Shown: positions 1 to 13,165, counted from the first letter of the stretch. The stretch: 64,000 bases of DNA from Colius striatus (GCF_028858725.1 NC_084766.1:26147001-26211000); one strand, 5' to 3'. Program-made: numbers and translations. The notes: generated from the letters alone by a model not told the origin.

Positions 1-2515
1 GCCATCATCCTGATCCCCTCTTCCATGAAGAACAGATGAGACAAGCTTAGATGCTGCTCTTCTACCCTTCAAACAAGCCCTGGGGCTGAACTCCAGTGTG
101 TCAGGGAAGTTGGGATGGACTGCTCTCCCTTGTGGATTTTATCTCTAAGAAACCCAACCCAGCTGGTGCAATCATCCCTTTTCTACAGCGTGCCCAGCAG
201 GAGGAGTCTCCAGTGTTCAGCAGAGACAGGAAGCAGTAAAAAGTTGAGTGCTACACATCTCCTTCCAGAGACAACCCCCATGCAGAGAAGAGCTTAGCAG
301 AAGAGAAAGAGGTAACATGTTTCTGCATACAACCAACCTGACCAGAGGAAACCCCTTAGAAAGGACAGTGTGAGGCAAAATTTGACCGAGGGAGGGACAT
401 GCAGTGAGCACATTGCCAGCAGAAAGGCTGAGGCCACTGCAGAAGAGGACCTGGGATTTGTGAAGCAAAAGCCAGCCCATGTCTGCAGGCAGAAGAGCAG
501 CCATGTGTCAGGGCCTTAAGGGCTGTCGCTGGCTCCTCCCTCACTGTTTCTTGGCAGAGGCATTTGTGGCACATGTGGCAGCCAACACCAGCCCTGGCCT
601 TGCTCTCTCTCCCAGCAGCATCCAGCCACCTCCTGTCGCCATCCTGTTGTGTGAGGAGCATCTCTCACACCCCACCATCGCCGGTTTGCATGAGGTCTCC
701 ACGCAGCACAAGGGATTCAGCAGCATCTCTGCCTCCGTGGGCCTGCAGGAGAGGAAGATATATCTCCCTCAGCTTTCCTCCCCCTGCTCTCCAGACAGCA
801 CATGTAAGGGAGAAAACAAAAAGAACCAAACAAAAAAAGCTCCAAGCCCACTGGGGAAGAATGTATAAACCCACATGTCTATGGGTTTCATTTACTGGTA
901 ACTTTATCACTGTGCTTTACAACAAAACCAGCCAGGTGGTAGTCAGCCCTTCACAGCCAGCCTCATGTGTTAGGAAAAAAGGAAAAAAAAACCCAGCCAG
1001 CTTGCAGGGTGTGGTTTGCTTTGGTTTGTGTAGATCAATCCCCTTCCCTCCTGGCCTCATGGCTGGCACCCGTAATGGTGGCCCCGGCTCGCCCTGACAA
1101 ACGCTGCTGCGCCAGGGCTGCTGGCAGCAGCACCCTCCAGCCTCATCCTGCCGCCTTCTAGGGAGGCACAGAGGGTAGAGACTGTGTGTGGGCCGTGAGA
1201 GGTGATGCAGGCCAGGGCACAGCAGCAGTGCCCTGCTACATTGCCCACCAGGCCAGGCTTAGGAAAGCCATGGAGTTGCACTCCTCCTGCCAAGCCTTTC
1301 CCTGCACCTCAGCATGTGGCCGCTGCCAGGGCAGCGTGGCAGAGGGATAAAAGCATTTAATATCCACAGGCACTCGCTGCAGTGGGCATCGTGCCCCCCA
1401 GACAGTGGGTGGTGAAGGAGCACTTGCAGAAGCTGCTCCCAAGAGCACCTGGAAAGCATGTCCTCAGCCTGTTCTCTCAAGGAACTGAAAAACGAGGCTA
1501 CTGGCTGGAGAGCACATGGTAGAGCCTTTCTCCAAAGGCACCACCATCACTGCAGCCTAGCAGGGGGTGTGCAGCTACCCCCAGCCTGCCCCAGCGGGCA
1601 GTGCTAACTTGAACTCTGATATTCTGGTTACAGGGATTTATGTTGTTTCTTTGCATACCTCTCACATACACCCCTGACCCAGCCCTGCCCTGAGCTCCAG
1701 ACCAGCTCTCAAAAGCCCCAGAGCATCATGGCTCCTGTGCCCAGATGCCCTCACTGAGGGGTGGGAAGAGGCAAGTTTGGCATGAGTCTGGGGTAAGTAA
1801 GAGCAGCCATGGCTGGAGCAGAGCCAGGCCACAGGCATGCAGCCAGCCTCCAGCGGGCCCCAGGACACAGCCATGACCATCAGACACAGGGAGCCTGTTG
1901 CAGTAGTTACACAATCTCCATTGCAAAGACTTTGGAGAGGAAGAACCCAAGAGGTAAGGAAGGTGTTGATGAAACAGTGGATGTGGGGAAACGTGCAATA
2001 AGCAGCCTCCCGAGCCTTCACCACACCAGTGGGACCAGTTCCCCTCCGCCCAGGGCAAGCCAGTGGGTACCTTTTATTTTTCAAGAAACTCCATCCATGG
2101 TTACCAGTGCAGTGGTGTGAACTCCCTTTTCACCTTTTGAATTCAGAGTGTTTTAATATATAACGGTGTTTGCTTTCCTGTGGACCAAACTCTAGGAGTT
2201 AGCAGAAGCTGAAAGCTCCCCCAAGCATCCGAGCTCAAACATTGGGGTTGAAACCCTGCTCCCAGCATCAGCTGACCTCCAGTTGTGAGGAGGGAGGAGA
2301 AGAGCAAGGCTCTCTCCAGGGAGAAAAAAAACAACAATAAAGAGCAAAAGCAGTAACAACAATCCTAACCTTTTGTTTTGTTTGACTGGTGTAGGTTCCC
2401 ACGTACCTCCGTGTTCTTGTGTCCTTTGCATTTCATTGCTTTACTTTAAGATGTTTTGTGTTCTGTTTAAAGAGAAGAATAACTCATTGTGGAAAATTGG
2501 ATAACTGTGATTGTG
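1..2515. other. No recognisable gene; possibly 3' UTR or flank of a convergent gene
   Basis: Moderately GC-rich sequence with several short open frames on both strands. None resembles a known protein, has domain motifs, or is bounded by convincing splice sites. It may be the 3' UTR of a plus-strand neighbour ending at about 2540. Confidence 0.4.
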
Positions 2516-2521
2516 AATAAA
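2516..2521 (+). terminator. Candidate plus-strand poly(A) signal of a convergent gene
   Basis: AATAAA in GATTGTGAATAAAGTTGATT, a typical context. NEURL1 is convergent with SH3PXD2A in human, so this could be its 3' end, but no NEURL1 coding sequence (for example the C-terminal RING) is visible in the window. A second plus-strand AATAAA at 2336 is an alternative. Confidence 0.25.
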
Positions 2522-5500
2522 GTTGATTTAGGTATCCTGCAGCAGCATGGGCAACTGGTATTTACCACTTCCACGAGCATGGCAAAACACAATGGGCAGT
2601 ACAGTGGCAAGAAGCTGAGGTAAGAGCAGTGGTGGCATGAGAGCCTCTTCCCTGGGGGGCAGCTGGGTGGAGAGAGCTCAGGCTTTCCTTCAGTGCTTGA
2701 GGATGAGGGGGTGTTAAGAACTGGAGAGTAAATAGCCCCCTGATGGACCCCATACACATGTAAAGAAGAAAGGAAGCCACAAAAATAACAGAGGGCTAAC
2801 CTCTGCCTGCAAGCTTAAGCCCAGCACTCCTGAGCCTCTTCACATCTTCCCCAGAGGGCAGTGACAACTTCTTTACTCTCATTGCCTTGTCTGCACAGTA
2901 TCTCCTAAGTGCCTCTAACCACAAAAGCAGCTCTTCACCAGCACAAGAAGGAGGAAGCATGCTGTGAGGAAACCCAGGACCCATGCTGCTTGGCCTGGAA
3001 GGGGCTGGGTAAGGTGGCTGAAGGTGAGGCAGAGCAGGAGCAAAATAGCCTAGTGTCCCCAAACCAGCTGTCCAGAGATGTGACGGTCACACACCTAACA
3101 GGAGGATCCCAGCTCTGAACTGAGCAACATGTTGAGAAGGCCCACTGACAAGCCATGGTCTGGTCAAGGGAGATGCTAAGGCAAGGTGCAGATGCTTCCT
3201 CAGCATGTAGCAAGGGACACAAAGGGGATTTGGATTCTCCAGAGTAATGGCAGTTCCCCCAAAACCTAAAGCTCCTCTGCTGCAGGGATCTGCTCAGAAG
3301 CACACCTGCCACACAACTGTGTGAGATTTCCTCCTAACCCTTTTGCTTAATTATTGAGCAGATGAGAGACTGGCTGGATCACTCTCTCTTGTCATAGGAC
3401 ATATTTGAGTTGGCATCTTTTCCCTCAGTGTGGGTGCTCCATCAGCCAAAGGACATCCCAGAAGAGGTGTTCTCAGCCTCTCCAGATGAAACTGTTTCAC
3501 TCAACAGCTTCTCAGTGGCCTAAAACTTTTCAGGCTGGGTAAAGCAAATCCACTTCTACAACCCAATTTTCTCCAACAGCATCCTCAGGAGCTTTTAGCT
3601 GTTGGGACAAGGCAAGCCTGCACACACCTGTGCTGTACTCCATGAGCTGTGCCCAGCTCTTGCTTTCTGAAGGACAGGAAGATCTCTAGTAGGTTTGGAA
3701 AGCCCTCTGGAAAGCCCAGCCATGGAAAGCCTCCTCATCCCCTCAGGACCAAGGGATAGAGCTACTCAGCACAGACTGCTCTAGAAACTGGGGATGCTGA
3801 CCTGTGACAGCCCCTTCCAGATGTACTGAGCCCAAGCACTGCCGTGTGTTAGGATAAACAAAGTGCTAACACTGAGCTGAACTCCCTGGCATCAGCAAGA
3901 AGGACCAGGTCAGGTACCCCTCCCTGTGTTTCCCCTCTTTGACACCTCCAGTCTGTTCATTCCCTCCTGCAGCTGCCATGTGCAGTAGCTAGCAAGCTTT
4001 GCATCCTCAGCTGCTGAGCATCACTGGTGTCCCCCTCCCTCCCTCCCTCCCTCCTTCCCCAGGCCATCGCCATCAGCTCACCAAATCCACACCAGATCTG
4101 CAATTTCACCATCGCTCCCAAGCTGTTCTCCACCAAGACCAGCCCTGGTGAAGCATCTGCAGCGACGAGGCATCCCCGCACCGCAGCCCTGCTCTGCTTC
4201 AGGCTGGGCCACCCCCGGAGACCCACGGGCCGCACGGAGCTGGCAGGCACAGGAGGAAGATGAAGGCAGGAGGGAGGATGCTCTGAGAGTGGTCTGGGAG
4301 CTGCAGAGCTGGTCCAGCATCGCCACCTGCTGCTCTCTCCCCGGCACGACTCGCAGCATCTTCCCCTCTACTTCTCACTGAGGTTGATTTTACTCTGGTA
4401 GTGGCTCTCAGACAAAATATATAAGGTGACACATTTAGCATATAGTGGCTGCATCAGCCCAGAAGATCCCTTTCAGCCCTAAGCTGGATGGTTCATTCTA
4501 CACACAGGAAGAGGGCACAGCCCCCAGGCACACTTGTCACTAAGTTTGTGTCTTAAAATGCCCAGGACCATGCTGGTATCCTTCAGAGAGCTGGGGTGCC
4601 CCGACAGGGCTCTTCACACCCCATCCACCCAGACACCAGCATGGAGGAAGGTCCCATGAGCTCTGCTAGCAAGTGCTGTGCCTCCTGTGAGAGCTGGCTC
4701 ATCTCAGGGCCTGGGCAAGGCTCCTTTCTCCACAGGATGTTTGTGAAGTGCTACAGCACATGGTGAAGGCATAGCCCCACGCTAAAGTGAGGGATGCATT
4801 CATGCCAAATCCTTCCCTGCTGATGGAACACATTGCAGAGGGCCCACCCCACAGTCCTGCTTTCCAAGGTGGCAGCCAGGCACTAGGCATTTACACTACC
4901 ATTTACTAGGCACCCACAGGTCTGCTAACAAACAAGAATAAAGTGGACAACACTTCATAGAAGGCTCCTATAGCTGGGTTGGAAATGGAAGTGCTAGAAA
5001 ACCTCATTTCCTTTCTTCTCTTACATCCCTATTAAAACCCGCTCCTTCCTGATATCCCCCACTCCATTGCTGCTTTCATTCTAGAGGGATGTCCCACATA
5101 AGCAGGAGGAATCCATTAGGAGAAACTCTTCAGTTTTACCTGTCTGCTGCTTCACACAGCAGAGAATTTCTACTTGTTCAGCTGTTTGGGGCCTCCAACC
5201 TTCAAAGCCACATAAGAGGAGTCCAGTAGGACCCAGCAGTTTTGAAGGATCAGACCATAACACCTCATGTTCAAGCACCACCTGCTCTGCAGCTGCACAC
5301 AGGGGTGTTAAGAGCTCATCCCAATATACAGAGCAACCTTTTGATCACAGAATCAAAGGGCAACTCATTTTCTTCTTAGTTTGGATCTAACACCACATCC
5401 CTCTCCAAAACACATCATGATAGAGCATTTTAAACCTTAAGACCTTGTTCACAACACACAAAAGGCCATCATGTTTGAAGGCAGAGGTGAGCAGTCCATA

Positions 5501-5756
5501 AAACTGTGGATTAGAAAGGAGACAAAAATACTGCATACAGTAACAACTCGGGGCCAGGGCACAAGAGAAGTTCCTTAACCCATTTAAGCCTGAGCTGAAA
5601 CTTGCAATTGCAGGTACATGTCAGTTGCCAGTTACTCTGTGAAAGCTAAATTCAGTGGTTTGACAAACACAATTGGAATTAAAACAGTACAGGAAAAAAA
5701 GAAGAGAAAAAACCAGCCAAATGAACCATCTGGATCACAATTAAAAAGGTCAAAAA
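2522..5756. other. Intergenic sequence between convergent gene ends
   Basis: I see no supported gene. The only clear element is the CCCT microsatellite at 4031. A CR1-like tail may be present near 4459-4500 but is too diverged to call. Confidence 0.5.
4031..4060. repeat. (CCCT)n microsatellite
   Basis: About six tandem CCCT-type units within a pyrimidine-only stretch. Confidence 0.85.
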
Positions 5757-5762
5757 TTTATT
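5757..5762 (-). terminator. Candidate distal poly(A) signal of SH3PXD2A
   Basis: AATAAA on the minus strand, in the context GGAAAAATAAATTTTTGACC. T-rich and GT-rich stretches follow it within about 80 nt, and a TGTTTGTTTG-type U-rich region precedes it. This is the strongest-looking poly(A) context in the left part of the window, but it is motif evidence only. Confidence 0.4.
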
Positions 5763-8700
5763 TTTCCTTAGGGCATAAGAGGCAATGTAAACAAAATACC
5801 AACAAACAAACAGACAAAAATCACAAGTCAATTCTTACAGTCTGCAAGCATTTGAAGATAGAGTACCCTTTTCCCACCTCCCCCCAGAACACTGCAAGCC
5901 TGTTCAAATGTTAACAAGCAACAACTCTGGGCCCTGAAGGCCCTGTGAGCTTTGCCGTGTCCCAAGTCGGGACTAAGTTTCTCATGTAAGAAGGACACTG
6001 CATCTGTTTTATCAAACACTACAAAAAAAGAGTCCAACAAAATATAAATATTACAGATAAAGATCAGATTTAGCACCACCTTTGGTCCAAGCAATCAATG
6101 AACTGGGAGATGACAGGTACAGTCTGTTTAGCGAGTCCTTTCTGCCTGAGTCTCCGAAAGCGTTAGAGGGTCACATCGCAAGAACTTGTGGTAACTCTGA
6201 GAAGACGGCCCTCGAACCCCTGGCAGTCCTCCACACCCTCCCCAGGGCCTGCCCAAATCAGGAGCTCTTTTATCAAGCATATAGTTTACTCCAGGCCCTT
6301 CTCAGGCTTGTCTTTTCCAATATGCTCATGCCCACCACATGGCTATGGCTTTTTGCAGAGGTGTCACTACCCAGCTGCTGTGCCGCAGCACTAGTGTGGG
6401 CCAGGATATACAGTCACAAGGGTTGTGACAATCTTTGGGGAAAAAAAAGAAGTTCATGCAGCACCTGGCAATATTTTACATTTATTGCAACTTCCACCTC
6501 TAAAAGTATCCAGAACTCAATTTGCCTTTTCCTCCAGGAGGTTTTAAGCAATCTTAGTTAACCATTATTAAACGTTGTTCAACTCTAAGATAAGACCAGT
6601 TCTAATAAATGCCTGAAAAGAAACGCCAAGATCTACTTTTAGGCACAACAGTCTGAACTTTTTGCTCTGCATCTTCACATGCACAATTGCCCAAGACAAT
6701 TTGTGTTTCTCATTCCCTGTTGAGAGACCCATGCAGAGTTTTCACCTTTACAGGTACAGACATGGTTAAAATCTCCTAAACAAACATTTCTTGTTACTTC
6801 ACTGCTTCAGAACCTGTTGCTCTAAGGGGAAAACTCCAAATCTTAACTCTGAGCACGCAGGTAGTCATTTGGTAGTCATGGAGAAAAGGGCAGTCCCAAG
6901 TGCAGCCCCTGTCCTGCAGAGGGCAGAAAAACCCTGACACAGTCACACCTGTGACATGAGCTGACACAGGCTGACCTGGTGATGTTTACCCGCCCACTTA
7001 CTGCACTTGACCTATGACATAACCATTGAGGACAGCTCTGAAGCCAGTTCTGGACTGTGCACTAATGTCACATAGGGTCTGGATTAGGGGGAAGATCACA
7101 CTTTGTGCAGCTGTTTCCCCTCGCCACTGTCACATCCAAATGAAAAACATTGTGCTGGGATAACTTCCTTAATTCTCACTAGGACAGAGATGCACTTCTG
7201 TTGTCCCAATGACAGAACCAGGCCTACCATACCGTATGTGTCCTCAAAGCACCTCAGGCCCCCAGCTGGTCTGTGCTAAAGTCTGAGAGACACTTCTGCA
7301 GGATCACTTGGCAAAAAGGAGACCTATGTCATCCCACTGGTAATGCATCTTTTGTCTTGGCCCATAGAGGAGTTGCTTATCTTCATTAACTAGTACTCTA
7401 ATCTGTTTAGATTTACCATGTTTACATGCAGACTCTGGGACTGGTTACAAAAAGGCCTCGTGTACTGTGGCAGTTCAGACAGACTGAGGTGTCTGACCTC
7501 TCATTAACAGTAACTTGCCATCAATGGCCAAAGGTACTGTTAAGGGCAAAAGATGTCATTTGTCTGTGTTTCAGTTTTACTGGGATGACTGAGAAAGGCA
7601 AATTTTTCTGTCATGCACGTGATTTCTTTTTCTAGGAAAGCATCTTGAAGAGACTCAAGCAAATCTGGACCCTTGCAGGAGCTGTTCCCTGTACAAACAG
7701 TTTTATCCAACTGGTCACCATCATTACACAAATTGGACAACACGTGAGCCTGCAGTTACTATTTCTGTCTCTAGCTCACACTTTCTATAGGTACATTAAG
7801 GAGCAATGCCACGAATGTCAAAATACCTGTCAGCTCTGAAAGAATTAATACTCAGCCAAAAGCTCTAACAGCTGTACGATGAACAATATCGACTCCACTA
7901 CCTGCAGTGAGGCTGCGTTCAAGGCCATAAGAAAATATGATCCAAAGCTTTTACCACAAAAAAAGGAGTTTCCCCAGACTCATTTTCTTCCTCTCTTGGC
8001 TTAACTTGCAACCCAAACCAAACTAGACTCCTGCCCATAAGCTTTCTTAAAAGAAAAAAAAAGCTCTCAGTTATTCCTTCTCATATACACTGCAACAGAA
8101 ACCACACCAAGCTCTAGACCTTTTCCCAAGCAGAACAGACAGAATGGTTCCCATGTTAAAAAGTAAACAAACAAACAAAAGACCAAAAAAAAAGCATCAC
8201 CAACTTGACCACACACACTAAGACCAGCCACACATTTCTCTATCTCTGGTCACCGACATACTCTCCCCCAAGCTCCTACCAGGTACATTCCCACCACCTA
8301 ACCACTAGAAAATGGAGTGCTACACCAACACAGAAATTACAACAGGATCTAATACTCAAGGTCAAATTAAGAACATCAACCATTCAGGAAACTCACTACA
8401 AAACCTCACTTAGATCAGGCCTAGATGGATATTGGTTTTTTTCCAGATACAAATTTGGGCCAGCAAAACCCATCAGGGTTTCCAGGTCAGACACGTGCAA
8501 TTGCTCTGCTAAGAGGGGAGCACAACTGCTCACATTTCAGCCTTTATTCAGCAACAGTTTTAGGCTCCCAATAACTGATTGCCCACCATTTCTAGAGATA
8601 ATTTGGGCTAATTAACAGCTACAGATGTACACACCCAACTGAGCTGCTTTCAACAGCCACCTCGAGTTACCTGCATCTAAACTTCAGCCCAAGCAGCCAT

Positions 8701-10181
8701 CAAAGTGCTGGGAAGACTTCTCCTGACATGAAATTTGATACAGAGTCTTAACTGAGGAGGGTCATCTGCTTGTCACCAAACGTTGCAAGCAGAGTAGGAA
8801 GCACTGCTGTCTGCAATGAAATCCATAATAAAAGAAGGGCACTGATTTGGAGTTTGCCAGCCAGCAGAAATGCACTGTCTCTGTATGCTTATTGACCCCA
8901 CAATACTCAGTTTGGACCCTCAGTACAAAAGAGTCATTGTAATGCTACACACGCTTTGCTTTTGCAATACTCCAGGTTTGAACTCATCACAAGTAATGAG
9001 CAAGTCTTTTCAGCAAGCCTACTCAGCATGCTGCAGAAAAATTCCTCCTAGAGACTGGAAATAATTATAACTTCCCCCCCTCCCTGCCCCCTGAAAATCC
9101 AAGACAGGAAACAGTTAAGTCAGCTATTCACTGAACTATTTCATTTTTCAAAAAAGGTTTATTTTTAATTCCTGTTTCATTTGTTTCACTTCTCTAATTG
9201 CTGCAGGCTAAGTTCCAGTGACTGCACTGTTCTCTTCTGTCCTGATTCTAAGGATGGAAACAAACCGAATCTTGGTGCTCAGAGGGACCCCCAGAGGCAG
9301 AACAGAATTTGATGCTCCCCTGGTCTAAACTCCAGTTACGGGATTTTGTTTCTTTATTACTACTTCCCTGGTGACCCAAAAGCAGTTCAAGTTCTTAAGC
9401 CACAAAAGAACTGTTTGCACAGAGAAAGCTGCCACATTTCAGACATCAAATACAAAGCCACTAACACAGCTTTGAAGGGGAATATCTGGAGCAGTCTGAA
9501 ATATTTAATATTAAAAGGTTGTACTTAAAAAATTCTCCTGCAGTGCCAAGTGATTCTCCCTCCCCTCTGTTGTTCTCCTCAACCAAGCAGGGACCAAGAC
9601 AGACGGGTACCATTGTAACCAAATAACCCTGAGCATCAGGGAAAAGATCACCAAACCATTTCTCCCACAAGTGCCACTAGTGCAGGGTTGTTTCACAGAG
9701 CGCCAATGTGGGCAGACCTGGAGCAGCCACTTTTGCCTGCTCCATTAGCTGAACCTTGGTGCACGCAAACTCTCAGAACATACAGACTGCCTCAGCTACA
9801 ACAGACATGTTTGTCTTCTCATGGTGGATCATTGGCTTCAGGATACAGATTGTCATAGCATACCACAGAGTGAAAAAAACTCAACTTTTCTCAATAATGA
9901 AAACCCCAACACAGAGCAGTGACATATTAAAACCACCTACACAGAGAAAGCACCTGCAGTGTCGGGCCCACTAATTTACGGCCTTATTAGAAACATCTTT
10001 TCCCTTGTATTTTATTTCTCTCTCCCTTGCCAATATAGTTACCTCTCATTTCTTTCCCAATTAGCATCATAATTCCCATTATTCTGATTCAGCAACAAAC
10101 AGGAGTCTCAACTCAGGACAGTAGTGGCTTATGCCGACAAGAACAGGTCTGTAAAACGCCAGTGTGAAGCTTTACACCAAA

Positions 10182-10187
10182 TTTATT
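10182..10187 (-). terminator. Candidate intermediate poly(A) signal of SH3PXD2A
   Basis: AATAAA on the minus strand in AAGTAAATAAATTTGG, preceded by two long T runs on the transcript strand. It would end the 3' UTR about 6.9 kb after the stop. Confidence 0.3.
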
Positions 10188-10603
10188 TACTTAAAAAAAA
10201 ACACAAACCAAAAAAAAAATTGCACTCTTCAACTAGAATCAATGCTACCTTGATGCAAGAACAAATGTAGAACATTGTTGATGGGACCAGCCCAGCCCTG
10301 ACATAATAAAATGGGAGAAACTAACTCGTTCTGCCTATGCACGTGCAGTTCAGCTCTCACTCCAGAAGCCCCAAGTCCTTGTGTGAGGGCACCCAAGAAA
10401 AAAAGATCCCCTCGTTCCACCCTTGGCAATACATGCACACACCACAAAACTGACACCCTGAAGTAGAGTTATGGGTGATTTCCTACAGACGTCTGTGCTT
10501 TGCTTCAAGTTGGGTCAAAGATGGAGGAGGAAAAGCAGCAACGGCAACCTACATGGCAACCCAAAGCCAACTGACTGTGGGGGCTTCTGGATCCAGCCCT
10601 ATG

Positions 10604-10611
10604 TACAGTAC
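10604..10611 (-). promoter_or_regulatory. Candidate miR-101 target site (8-mer)
   Basis: The minus strand reads GTACTGTA, the full eight-base complement to the 5' end of miR-101 (TACAGTAC...). It abuts the AATAAA at 10612-10617. One 8-mer can easily arise by chance in a UTR this long. Confidence 0.3.
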
Positions 10612-10617
10612 TTTATT
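10612..10617 (-). terminator. Candidate proximal poly(A) signal of SH3PXD2A
   Basis: AATAAA on the minus strand in CAAATAAAGTACTGTAC, a typical-looking context. It is followed directly by an eight-base miR-101 seed match and would end the UTR about 6.5 kb after the stop. Confidence 0.35.
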
Positions 10618-12094
10618 TGAATATCAGAGCCACACACAACAGACGTGACCACTGAGCAGCACAGAGAGAGAGAAAGAGAAACACAAACACTGGGCAAAGC
10701 TAGCAGAGACCATCAAACAGTTCAAGTGTGCAGACACATTGCCTATGCATCGCCACGTTGGTGAGCCCTGCTTCTACCAAGCAACTACAAGCAAATGAAA
10801 ACAAAATAACTTAGACAAACTTTTGCTCTCAGACCTTTATGTTGGTACTGTTGGCAGCTATCAATTGCTGCACGTATACACAGCACTTTGCTACACGGCT
10901 AAATAGCATCTGAAGTTGCCAGAGAAGGAGCTGCCAGTGATGGGAAGCCACCAGCAAATAGCAGCAAAGCTCCAGTTGGTTTTAAAAAGCTGCAAGACCT
11001 GCAGGGAAGTGGATCATAGCACTTGAGCACCCAGACTCAACAGCCTCGTGCACCTTGGAGGTACAGGAACCGAGTGCACGGTGCTTCCTTTCACTGAGGA
11101 CTGTCTGTGCTGAGCGCCCGCAAGACGCTTCACTCCACTGCAGGTCTTCTGTCAGTGTAATTCTACTGATGCTCATGGACTTCTGGCCAGTTTAGACAAG
11201 AGCACGGGAAAGAATTAAGCTGGCTCCTCAAAACCAGATTCACTTGTAAGCCATTAGAAGTCTTCCAAACTCTTGTAATTGATACTCTTTCAGCACAGCT
11301 GCAGAACTCAGGTTTTCCTGTTTGAATGCAAAGGCCTCTGGTAGTATTAAGGCTTTTTTTGACAAACTTAAGAACAGCAGGACAAAAACTAAGCAGAAAG
11401 CTGAGGTACATCCCCTCTCCAGGGACACAAACTAGAGCCACAGGAGATGTACTTCCCAGAGCTCAGAGAATCAAATGCTCTGGCTTTCACATTTCCCTTG
11501 CATGTAATGAAAACCGTCCAGTTTTTCAAAGGTAGTAGATTTTGCTGCCACCTGGACAATCACATTATTTTGGACAGATGGAAGTTCTCCTTCCATTCAA
11601 ATAGAATTTAAGACAAAACCTCTTTTGAAGAGCAAACTTTCTGCCCAACTTTATTTTGGACCTGAGAGATCAGCCTTTGCAAGCCAAGAAATATGAAATC
11701 AACACCCAAATCAGCTTTGAAATTCTGCAGGTGAGAACTAACCCAGATAAAACAGGGACTTTTTTTTTCCTTAGGTTAACAATGAGGAAAGAAAAAGAAT
11801 AAGGACCTGTACAAATATTTCCATTGCTCTCGCAGTAAATACAAGTAACAATAGAGTATCAGAACTTGGGACTGCACCAGCAGAATCATTTTCCTTTCTG
11901 AAGTTGTCATCGATTCTGAAGCATGACAGAGGATGCAACCAGCAGAGACATGCCAGAGGACAGTATCATGCATGGGTGACATACAGAGTGTTTCAAGCAT
12001 AGCTCAGAAGTCTTGTACTGGTGAGGACGTCAATGCCCGTTCTATACGTAATCCGAGCAACATGCTGCATAATCCTTATTCTTTCAATAACAGG

Positions 12095-12121
12095 TGATGC
12101 TTTTTTTACTGAAAAGCATCA
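12095..12121. other. Perfect 10-bp hairpin in the putative 3' UTR
   Basis: TGATGCTTTT at 12095-12104 is the exact reverse complement of AAAAGCATCA at 12112-12121, with a 7-nt loop. About one such stem would be expected by chance in a window of this size. Confidence 0.5.
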
Positions 12122-12302
12122 ATTCCCACCTCAAACCACCCCAGCTATCGGTCCCTACCTACCCAAGGGTCCTGTTTTCATCCAGCCACCCCTCTCCCTG
12201 CACTTCTCCTTCCCCTAAGAGTGCATGAATAGAGAATTGCTAACATTTCACACTGCACGTTCCACTCCAAGTCCTGGATGAGGGGCCTGTTTATTCTATG
12301 AA

Positions 12303-12316
12303 TATTGCACTTATCC
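12303..12316 (-). promoter_or_regulatory. Candidate miR-92a/miR-25 family target site
   Basis: The plus strand reads TATTGCACTTATCC, which equals the first 14 bases of miR-92a except for A instead of G at position 11. The transcript strand could therefore pair with miR-92a positions 1-14, with one G:U wobble. The 8-mer core GTGCAATA is shared by the miR-25/32/92/363/367 family. The site is about 4.8 kb after the stop codon. Confidence 0.4.
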
Positions 12317-13165
12317 ACTCATTGGATTTGTTTTTTTTTTCCTCAAGAATGCAGAGTATTTGGGAAAAATAGGAAAAAAAATAGTAGGATACAACATAGG
12401 GAAATATGAGTTATTAACAAGCTAGCTATGAAGATCTAAAATTAAATAGTACTAGTTCTATTCTGTTAATACTAGTATTATGAAAATAATGAATGCCTTA
12501 TCAAATTCCCTTGTTTTTCGTATAAGATAAAAGCAGTAACTTTCTTTTTAACTGAGGAAAGCAATGAATATATATTACAATAAAATACGACTCATTAAGA
12601 TCTGAAAAAGTGATGAAAACAATTATATAATGCCTTCGTCAAACTCATCACAATGGAAGGAGGCTTTGGGGTGCTGATCCACAAGGGCCAGATCCATTTT
12701 TTGTTGCTCTACCCGTGTAGGCCTGAAATGGCACTTTCTGAAGAGTCGGACCGTGAGCCAATTGCGCTGTTGTGTCTTTGCTATTATCGGACACGTGCAT
12801 TTCTAACGCTTCCTGTCGGCACGCGCCTGGTGGATCTTTTATCTTGACTTTCTGGCTTGCAAAAGGACTGGCACTAGAGCTGAAACAATTGACAGGAATT
12901 GCCTCCCACTGGGAAGGGCTGCTAACAAAAACATACTCTTGCTGTTAGGAGAAAGCCTTTGGGAAGGGGAGACGAGGGAAACCGGCAATTAAACATGTCA
13001 GGCATTATATAAACCTCAATAACGAACTCAGAAGTGCTCATTATTATTAAAGTTGCAGTATACAGCAAGACACAATTTTCACATTCTTAAAATTTCGATT
13101 CTCTGGCGTTGGGAGTTTTCTGCTGGTCCAAATTCAAGACTTTGTTTTGGAAAGCACGGACAGCG

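Noticed and set aside
479..1097. Open frames of 129 and 177 codons on the plus strand
   Set aside because: They overlap in two frames, have low-complexity composition and resemble no family I know.
4459..4500. CR1-like tail (GATCCCTTTCAGCCC...)
   Set aside because: Too short and diverged to separate from chance.
5345..5365. CACAGAATC motif resembling a CR1 end
   Set aside because: The flanking sequence does not continue as CR1. The same applies to the similar motif near 52428.
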